Shown in pieces: positions 58,862 through 64,000 of a stretch of 64,000 bases of DNA. The DNA comes from Lentimicrobiaceae bacterium. GTDB taxonomy: Bacteria > Bacteroidota > Bacteroidia > Bacteroidales > F082. Positions within the stretch are counted from its first letter, which is position 1. Each line of letters begins with the position of its first letter. A program made the translations under genes and the position numbers. The DNA lies in assembly GCA_002708315.1 (NCBI GenBank), contig PANC01000015.1:143671-207670 (forward strand), given 5' to 3'. A model generated the notes under the pieces. It ran no database searches. It was not told the DNA's origin and saw nothing but the letters and a program-made list of their open reading frames with translations.

Positions 58862-59090
58862 CTCAGGTTTACCAAGATTAACAATAGTGGCTCTTATTCT
58901 TAAACTTTTATTTCTTCTGGTGCTTACGGTAGGACCATGAACTCAGGCAGATGTTTTTTACCAAATAAGCCATCTTAATTTTTGTTTTGGGCGAAGGTTC
59001 CCCTAATTGATGCATGCTATGTCACCTAATGGTTCAGTTGTTATTGGCTCTGTAGTTGCTGTGGGTGTTATGGTGAGTTTTTTAATGTGA
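58862..59090 (+). pseudogene. decayed 3' remnant of Na+-translocating decarboxylase beta subunit (mmdB/oadB-like)
   Basis: Three conserved pieces of the beta subunit appear in order with stops and frame changes. Frame one: 'LLFLLVLTVGP', stop (58938-58940), 'TQADVF', matching the family's 'LLGLTVGxxTQADVFL'. A run of six T at 58954-58959 shifts the frame, giving 'TK', stop, 'AILIFVLGEG', as in the family's 'IFVLG'. After an apparent internal deletion comes 'SPN' and, one base out of frame, 'LMHAMSPNGSVVIGSVVAVG' ending at TGA 59088-59090; the family C-terminus is 'LLMHAMGPNVAGVIGSA'. The family consensus is from memory. Position between mce and udk fits loss of an mmd operon. Confidence 0.75.
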
Positions 59091-59204
59091 GTCTTGAATA
59101 AAGAAAAGCTAAGTCATATTGAATACATATGATTTATGTATTACTTTATTTTTCAATAATTCTATTTCTTTTAGTGCACATATTATGCATTAATTTTTTT
59201 ATTT
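59091..59204. repeat. upstream region of udk with ATACATA/TATGTAT inverted repeat
   Basis: AATACATA (59123-59130) and TATGTATT (59136-59143) form an 8-base inverted repeat with a 5-base spacer. The right arm with its flank (ATTTATGTATTA, 59133-59144) is identical to the arm of the palindrome at 59982-60021. Nothing else is evident before udk. Confidence 0.5.
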
Positions 59205-59834
59205 TTGAAAAAAAATACTTTGCTAATAATTGGTATCGCAGGCGGAAGTGGCTCAGGGAAAACCACAGTTGTCAACAAAATAATCGAAACCCTACCATCT
59301 GATTCGGTGGCATTAATGCCTCAGGATGCTTACTATTATGATAATGGTCATCTTAGTAAAGAGGAAAAGCTAAAAATTAATTTTGATCATCCAAATTCAA
59401 TCGAGTTTGAACTTTTGTCTGAACACATTAAATTGCTCAAAAAAGGACAAACCATTGAACAACCAATATACAACTATGTGACTTGCGCACGAGCAACTGA
59501 TAAAATAAATATATCTCCAAAAAGAGTTGTTATTGTTGAAGGTATCCTGATTTTAACAAATGAAAAGCTAAGAAGATTATTAGATATAAAGCTATTTGTT
59601 GATACGCCCAAAGATGATAGGCTAATGAGAATAATTCGACGCGATGTACAGGAGCGTGGACGAAATTATAATGATGCTTTTATTCACTACGAGAAATTTG
59701 TTAAGCCCATGCATCAGCAGTTTATTGAGCCTACAAAATTATATGCTGATGTGATAATTCCTCAAGGTGGCAATAATAAAGTCGCCATAGAAATGGTATC
59801 TTCACGAATACAACTAAACCTAAATAATACCTGA
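59205..59834 (+). CDS. udk: uridine kinase
   Basis: 209 residues from TTG 59205; no ATG precedes the conserved part. P-loop 'GGSGSGKTT' is at residues 13-21, 'MPQDAYYYDNGHLSKEEK' and 'NFDHPNSIEFELL' bind the nucleoside, and 'VVIVEGILIL' and 'RLMRIIRRDVQERGR' are the Walker B-like and lid segments. It phosphorylates uridine and cytidine in pyrimidine salvage. An imperfect stem (59863-59883, AGAGTTT/AAACTCT) follows the gene and may end the transcript. Confidence 0.95.
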   Translation: MKKNTLLIIGIAGGSGSGKTTVVNKIIETLPSDSVALMPQDAYYYDNGHLSKEEKLKINFDHPNSIEFELLSEHIKLLKKGQTIEQPIYNYVTCARATDKINISPKRVVIVEGILILTNEKLRRLLDIKLFVDTPKDDRLMRIIRRDVQERGRNYNDAFIHYEKFVKPMHQQFIEPTKLYADVIIPQGGNNKVAIEMVSSRIQLNLNNT

Positions 59835-59981
59835 CCATAATTTATAAGCTATACAATTTCGTAGAGTTTTACTTACAAACTCTTCATATTTGGTATGGGG
59901 TTTTAACTAGCTCGAAAAATCATTTTGCTTAAATCATTGTATCACAAGTAATTATACAGAGTGGCATTTTTATTGGAAGCC

Positions 59982-60021
59982 ATTTATGTATTAACATGTT
60001 TAAACATGTTAATACATAAAT
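59982..60021. repeat. perfect 40-bp palindrome
   Basis: Two 20-base arms meet without a loop between 60001 and 60002 (left arm ATTTATGTATTAACATGTTT). Every position pairs; the symmetry stops at 59981/60022. A further copy of the arm segment TTAATACATAAA is at 60061-60072. It could be an operator, a replication or resolution site, or a hairpin; sequence alone does not decide. Confidence 0.9.
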
Positions 60022-60048
60022 TATGACTAATGCAAGGTTTTACTATTA

Positions 60049-60056
60049 TACTTTTG
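60049..60056 (+). promoter_or_regulatory. -7 box (TACTTTTG) before the zinc-ribbon gene
   Basis: TAnnTTTG match 26 bases before ATG 60083. The half-site TTAATACATAAA begins 4 bases after the box, at the expected transcription start. Confidence 0.4.
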
Positions 60057-60082
60057 CCTCTTAATACATAAAGACAACAACA

Positions 60083-60406
60083 ATGCTAATTTTTATTATT
60101 GCAGCGTATTTAATTTTTGCCTTTATACTTACTTTGTTGGGAATAGATAGGCAATCTGAGTGGATAAAAATTTTCTTCATAAGCGTGCTGTTAACTCCTG
60201 TCTTGGGCCTTGTTTATTTATACACTAAAAGGAATAAAGTTTCCCATGTAAAATACTATCATTGCCATAATTGTGATTATATCTACCCAATAAAAATGAG
60301 AGACTGCCCAATATGTATGGAAGAAGGTGTTAAGGTCAAGCTAAAAAAGTATAAAAGTCCTTATAGCATTTCCTCAAATATTGGTGATTTAAACCTTGTC
60401 CACTAG
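60083..60406 (+). CDS. small membrane protein with zinc-ribbon tail
   Basis: 107 residues. Two N-terminal hydrophobic helices ('LIFIIAAYLIFAFILTLLGI' and 'IFFISVLLTPVLGLVYLYT') precede a soluble part with 'YHCHNCDYIYP' and 'MRDCPICMEEG', two CxxC knuckles that fit a zinc ribbon. No family name recognised; such proteins are common in Bacteroidota. Its function is unknown. The gene stands alone, downstream of the 40-bp palindrome and a -7 box. Confidence 0.75.
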   Translation: MLIFIIAAYLIFAFILTLLGIDRQSEWIKIFFISVLLTPVLGLVYLYTKRNKVSHVKYYHCHNCDYIYPIKMRDCPICMEEGVKVKLKKYKSPYSISSNIGDLNLVH

Positions 60407-60712
60407 AGGGCATAATCTTACCCACTTTATTACTTCTGTTTCTATCCAAATTACTATTTGGTAACATTTTTGTAAATTTGCTAAAAATAAAATGTTCTAT
60501 CATAAATATTCCTTAAAGGAAATGTATACAAACGCGTTCAGGAACATAAAGAAAAGAGATTCATTTATTTTGGTTTAATAATTTTCAGCAACCTGCTGAA
60601 ATTTTATCAATAAGCATCTTCAATAACTACATGCATAAGGAATCTCATTTGATGTTATATAGCATAGCATTATAAATGACTAATTCCATTTGAATTATAA
60701 AAAATCAAAGAA
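60407..60712. promoter_or_regulatory. 306-base tnaA leader region with sORF and inverted repeats
   Basis: Contains a -7 box TAAATTTG (60473-60480), a 28-codon open frame (60492-60578, 'MFYHKYSLKEMYTNAF'), a palindrome TTCCTTaAAGGAA (60509-60521) and a stem TTTCAGCA/TGCTGAAA with a 3-base loop (60583-60601) just after the sORF stop. The long leader suggests regulation of tnaA. The sORF has no Trp codon, so it is not a TnaC-like attenuator peptide. Confidence 0.45.
60473..60480 (+). promoter_or_regulatory. -7 box (TAAATTTG) upstream of tnaA
   Basis: Perfect TAnnTTTG match about 230 bases before the tnaA start codon and 12 bases before the leader sORF. Confidence 0.4.
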
Positions 60713-62089
60713 ATGAAATTACCAAAGGCAGAATCGTTTAAAATAAAAATGGTAGAGGCCATACGCCCTAGTACCATAGATGAGCGTTTAAAATGGATTA
60801 AGGAAGCCAATTTCAATTTATTTAACCTAAAAAGTGAACAAGTCTTCATTGATCTCTTAACAGACTCTGGTACTGGAGCTATGAGCGATAAACAATGGTC
60901 AGAAATGATGTTAGGTGATGAAAGCTATGCTGGAGCTTCTTACTATTATAAATTAAAAAATGCCATTCAAGATATAACAGGATTTGAATATTTTTTACCA
61001 ACGCATCAGGGTAGAGCAGCAGAAAATGTTCTATTCTCAACTATTATCAATGAAGGTGATATAATACCTGGAAATTCACATTTCGATACAACCAAGGCAC
61101 ACATTGAGCATAGAAAATCATATGCTATAGATTGTACTATTGATGAGGCATTTGATACTGAGGTAAACCATCCATTTAAGGGAAATATTGATATTGTAAA
61201 ACTTGAGAAGGTATTAACAGAAAACCAAGTTGAAAAAATTCCATTAATTATTGTCACAATCACTTGTAATTCATCAGGGGGTCAGCCGGTGTCTATGCAA
61301 AACATGAAAAATGTTAGTAAGATTGCTAAAAAATATGGTATTCCGGTTTACTATGACTCTGCAAGGTTTGCAGAAAATGCCTATTTCATAAAAAAACGGG
61401 AAAAAGGGTATTCGGATAAATCAATCCGAGAAATTGTTAAAGAGATGTTCTCCTATGCTGATGGTATGACTATGAGTAGTAAGAAAGATGCCATAGTTAA
61501 TATGGGTGGTTTTCTTGGGTTACGTCATAAGGAAGTATTTGATAGAGCAAGTGTATTTAATATTCTATATGAAGGGTTTAATACCTATGGAGGTATGTCA
61601 GGTCGTGATATGAATGCCCTTGCCCAAGGATTATATGATGGAACGGAGCTTTCATATCTTGAAACTAGAATTAATCAGGTCGCATTTCTAGGCCAAATGT
61701 TAAAAGATAAGGGTATACCAGTGCAATTTCCTTTTGGTGGTCATGCAATTTTTGTGGATGCAAAAAAGTTTTTACCACATCTTCCAAAGGAAGAATTTAT
61801 AGCACAAACCTTAGCTGTTGAACTATATATAGAAGGTGGCGTTAGAGCTGTTGAAATAGGCAGTATTATGGCTGATAGAGATCCTGATTCTGGATTAAAT
61901 CGTTATCCTGACCTGGAATTAATGCGACTTGCAATTCCAAGAAGAACATATACAAATGATCATATGAAATATGTTGCGGCGTCAATTATTAATGTTTTTG
62001 AGAGAAGAAGTAAAATCACAAAAGGATTAATAATTACTAAGGAGGCTCCAATACTAAGACATTTTACAGTAGAATTGGATAGAGCGTAA
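60713..62089 (+). CDS. tnaA: tryptophanase
   Basis: 458 residues, PLP-dependent beta-eliminating lyase. The PLP lysine is Lys257 or Lys258 in 'MSSKKDAIVN'. Tryptophanase is favoured over tyrosine phenol-lyase because of 'YDSARFAENAYF' (tyrosine phenol-lyase: DATRCVENAYF), 'HFDTTKAHIE' and 'RAVEIGS' where the tyrosine phenol-lyase has the Arg of 'RSMERG'. It splits tryptophan into indole, pyruvate and ammonia, giving carbon and an extracellular signal. No tryptophan permease is next to it. A long leader precedes it; a GAF-domain reductase follows 36 bases downstream. Confidence 0.94.
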   Translation: MKLPKAESFKIKMVEAIRPSTIDERLKWIKEANFNLFNLKSEQVFIDLLTDSGTGAMSDKQWSEMMLGDESYAGASYYYKLKNAIQDITGFEYFLPTHQGRAAENVLFSTIINEGDIIPGNSHFDTTKAHIEHRKSYAIDCTIDEAFDTEVNHPFKGNIDIVKLEKVLTENQVEKIPLIIVTITCNSSGGQPVSMQNMKNVSKIAKKYGIPVYYDSARFAENAYFIKKREKGYSDKSIREIVKEMFSYADGMTMSSKKDAIVNMGGFLGLRHKEVFDRASVFNILYEGFNTYGGMSGRDMNALAQGLYDGTELSYLETRINQVAFLGQMLKDKGIPVQFPFGGHAIFVDAKKFLPHLPKEEFIAQTLAVELYIEGGVRAVEIGSIMADRDPDSGLNRYPDLELMRLAIPRRTYTNDHMKYVAASIINVFERRSKITKGLIITKEAPILRHFTVELDRA

Positions 62090-62125
62090 TTATTTTTTGA
62101 AATAATTTAAAGAGCCCTAAATCAA

Positions 62126-62614
62126 ATGGGATCTTTTAAAAAAACTTTAATGGACTCAGCAAAAAAGAACGGAAGGTATCAAAGGCTTTATGATCAAATA
62201 AAAAAACTGGTAGATAACGGAAGCAATAATTCATTATCTACAATGGCTACTATAATTGCAGTCTTACATAATAAGATGGACTATTATTATTGGACTGGAT
62301 TTTATCTTCTTGCTGACGATAAATTGCAAGTTGGGCCATATCAAGGCTCTCTAGCATGCATAGATTTGAAAAAGGATACGGGTGCTTGTTGGGGATGTAT
62401 AAATCAAGGAATGCCATTGATTGTGCCAAATGTAAATGATTATCCTGGTCATATTGCTTGTGATAGTAAGTCGGCCTCGGAAATAGTTATTCCATTAAAA
62501 ACTAGTAATGGAAAAATAATTGGAGTTATGGATGTTGATTCAGTTGAATTGAATAGTTTTGATGAGGTTGATTCGAATTGGCTTGAGAAAATTATAGCAT
62601 TGATAAACCTTTAA
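62126..62614 (+). CDS. free methionine-(R)-sulfoxide reductase (GAF domain)
   Basis: 162 residues forming one GAF domain. Cys78, Cys88 and Cys112 ('LACIDLKKDTGACWG' and 'GHIACDSKSASEIVIPL') keep exactly the spacing of Cys84, Cys94 and Cys118 in E. coli fRMsr, so the enzyme should be active. It reduces free methionine-R-sulfoxide with thioredoxin. 'YYWTGFYLL' and 'GVMDVDSVELNSFDEVD' are further typical parts. An extra Cys91 is a local peculiarity. Likely in one operon with tnaA upstream and the MntP-like gene 49 bases downstream. Confidence 0.92.
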   Translation: MGSFKKTLMDSAKKNGRYQRLYDQIKKLVDNGSNNSLSTMATIIAVLHNKMDYYYWTGFYLLADDKLQVGPYQGSLACIDLKKDTGACWGCINQGMPLIVPNVNDYPGHIACDSKSASEIVIPLKTSNGKIIGVMDVDSVELNSFDEVDSNWLEKIIALINL

Positions 62615-62663
62615 CTAGACATGCTAATGTCTATTACACTACTTTTACACAAAATTAATATTC

Positions 62664-63209
62664 ATGCTAACGGTTCTGGTTACATTAATAATGATATTTC
62701 TTTCTTTTCATGTTCTACCATTAGCCATTGGAATAAATATTAATAGCAATCCTCTAAAATCCTTATTGATATTCATTCTAATAATTAGCATACAGGTCTT
62801 TATCTATTGGTTAGGTATCAGGGTTGGTAATGTATTTATGTATTTAATGGATGGATTTAGCGGGGTTATCATTTTTATTGGATTTCTTTTAATAGGAATA
62901 CGGATGTTGATGGAGGTATTTAATATAAGAAAGGGAGAGAGGTCGTATTCACATGAAAAATTATGGCATATTGCTCTTGCTGCATTGGCCCAAGGTATAA
63001 ATACATTCTTAGTTGGCCTTATGTTTTATTATATACCAATTAATGTTAGATACACTCTAATAGTTTTATTAATTGCCGTTTCGATAATATCCTTAATGGG
63101 GCTATTTATGAAATCACAAAAACTAAATTTAGTTTTTGCATCTTTGTTATATGCAATTGGTGGATTAGGAATGTTATTTTCGGGATGTTTTTTTGCATTT
63201 TACTACTAA
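62664..63209 (+). CDS. MntP-like six-helix membrane protein lacking the conserved aspartates
   Basis: 181 residues with six hydrophobic helices in two similar halves, like MntP Mn2+ efflux pumps. The repeated family motif 'SMDAFAV.. / SIDALAVG', whose Asp residues are needed for transport in E. coli MntP, is here 'SFHVLPLAIG' (about residue 14) and 'AQGINTFLVG' (about residue 112): the first Asp is absent and the second is Asn. 'GFLLIGIRMLMEVF' fits the third-helix region. So the fold is probable but Mn2+ export is doubtful. It is followed 13 bases later by an exported nuclease. Confidence 0.65.
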   Translation: MLTVLVTLIMIFLSFHVLPLAIGININSNPLKSLLIFILIISIQVFIYWLGIRVGNVFMYLMDGFSGVIIFIGFLLIGIRMLMEVFNIRKGERSYSHEKLWHIALAALAQGINTFLVGLMFYYIPINVRYTLIVLLIAVSIISLMGLFMKSQKLNLVFASLLYAIGGLGMLFSGCFFAFYY

Positions 63210-63222
63210 AAAATCTTTTTAT

Positions 63223-64000
63223 ATGAGAAAAGGTAAACTTATCCTTGTTTTATTATTCTTTTTTATAGTTACTTTAAAAGGTCAAATACCATCTGGTTAT
63301 TATGATGGTACTCAAGGACTTTATGGAAATGATTTAAAAATCAGCTTACACAATATCATTGATGATCACATTGAATTTTCTTACAATGACCTTAGAGATT
63401 TTATTTTAATAAACACTGATGAGGATCCAAATAATAGTAATAATGTTATTTTACTTTATTCAGGAAGGTCTCAAGCCAAAAGTACATTTGGCGGTGGTGC
63501 AAATGATTGGAATAGAGAACATGTATGGGCTAAGTCACATGGAGGATTTGGAAATAATCCCCCTGCTGGTACTGATGCTCATCACATAAGGCCAACTGAT
63601 GCATCCGTAAATAGTAGTAGAGGGAACCTTGATTTTGATATGGGAGGAAATCCTGTTCCAGAGGCCACAGGATGCTATAAAGATAGTGATTCTTTTGAAC
63701 CTAGAGATGGTGTAAAAGGAGATGTAGCCAGAATGATATTTTATATGGCAACACGATATAATGGTGGTGGTAATGAACCTTCTCTTCAGGTTGTTGATAT
63801 GGTAAATACATCTCCTAATCCAGAACATGGAAAGCTATCCCAGTTGTTATTGTGGAATATTGAAGATCCCCCAGATGATTTTGAACAAAATCGTAATGAC
63901 GTAATTTATTATCAGTATCAGAATAATAGAAACCCATTCATAGATTATCCAGAATTTGCTGATGCAATTTGGGGAAATCAATCTGGTAATTTAGAGGTGG
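63223..64000 (+). CDS. secreted endonuclease I family nuclease (3' end outside window)
   Basis: An open frame runs from ATG 63223 to the end of the window (259 codons seen). A signal peptide ('LILVLLFFFIVTLKGQ', cut after about residue 21) is followed by the EndA/NucM nuclease domain: 'NDWNREHVWAKSHGGFG' and 'GTDAHHIRPTDASVNSSRGN' hold the catalytic and metal-binding residues. 'VKGDVARMIFYMATRYNG' and 'LSQLLLWNIEDPPD' are also characteristic. Such proteins degrade extracellular DNA or RNA, and in Bacteroidota commonly end in a T9SS sorting domain; that end is not visible here. The nuclease assignment is firm. Confidence 0.92.
   Translation, partial: MRKGKLILVLLFFFIVTLKGQIPSGYYDGTQGLYGNDLKISLHNIIDDHIEFSYNDLRDFILINTDEDPNNSNNVILLYSGRSQAKSTFGGGANDWNREHVWAKSHGGFGNNPPAGTDAHHIRPTDASVNSSRGNLDFDMGGNPVPEATGCYKDSDSFEPRDGVKGDVARMIFYMATRYNGGGNEPSLQVVDMVNTSPNPEHGKLSQLLLWNIEDPPDDFEQNRNDVIYYQYQNNRNPFIDYPEFADAIWGNQSGNLEV

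Noticed and set aside
60492-60578. TnaC-like leader peptide before tnaA
   Set aside because: The 28-codon frame lacks any Trp codon and the W-to-P spacing that TnaC needs; kept only as an uncharacterised sORF.
60713-62089. tyrosine phenol-lyase instead of tryptophanase
   Set aside because: The 'DSARFAENAYF' and 'RAVEIGS' segments match tryptophanase, and the tyrosine-phenol-lyase Arg in 'RSMERG' is missing.

Overview
This window is a low-GC chromosomal segment from a member of the Bacteroidota. The evidence is a type IX secretion (T9SS) attachment protein (PorZ), a gingipain-like C25 protease with a T9SS-type C-terminal domain, S46 dipeptidyl-peptidase DPP11, the ftsX–DUF3098–uppP–truB cluster, the short glycogen-synthase/DUF4270/glmS cluster, DAHP synthase fused to chorismate mutase, and repeated promoter boxes of the Bacteroidota type TAnnTTTG. 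A MetH/MetF pair and an IcmF-type mutase indicate use of cobalamin; tryptophanase, DPP11 and a large exported protease suggest amino-acid and peptide use. I see no rRNA, tRNA, CRISPR array, insertion sequence or prophage, so most of the window is ordinary core chromosome.

Layout. 1-6.5 kb: end of a sulfatase-fold membrane enzyme, a LolC/E-type permease, the C25 protease, and a two-gene regulator/membrane-protein operon behind a palindromic operator. 6.5-12.5 kb (minus strand): glycogen-synthase-like protein, DUF4270 lipoprotein, glmS, and a separate S41 protease. 12.6-18.5 kb: EttA, an Nramp-related transporter without the metal-binding DPGN motif, TrkH/TrkA. 18.7-26.2 kb: TPR protein, AI-2E transporter, PorZ, truB, uppP, DUF3098, ftsX. 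26.2-30.6 kb: VanX-like dipeptidase with altered active site, leuS, DUF3108 protein. 30.6-38 kb: a 2003-residue alpha-2-macroglobulin-like protein with two small exported proteins downstream. 38-43 kb: a SAM-I riboswitch controlling metH-metF. 43-50.4 kb: DASS transporter, a large exported CE4-like protein, IcmF. 50.6-58.3 kb: DPP11, DAHP synthase/chorismate mutase, MATE, CorA, ispG. 58.4-64 kb: methylmalonyl-CoA epimerase, uridine kinase, a small zinc-ribbon membrane protein, tryptophanase, free methionine sulfoxide reductase, an MntP-like membrane protein and a secreted endonuclease I cut off by the window end.

The most interesting signals are between genes. Between the epimerase and uridine kinase lies a decayed remnant of the beta subunit of a sodium-pumping decarboxylase, so an ancestral methylmalonyl-CoA decarboxylase operon appears to have collapsed here. 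A perfect 40-bp palindrome precedes the zinc-ribbon gene, and its half-site recurs at three other intergenic places. An imperfect 20-bp inverted repeat overlaps the promoter of the XRE regulator operon. Several proteins keep a family fold but lack the family's key residues (Nramp, VanX, A2M and MntP relatives). I found no clearly new multi-gene defence or biosynthetic system.
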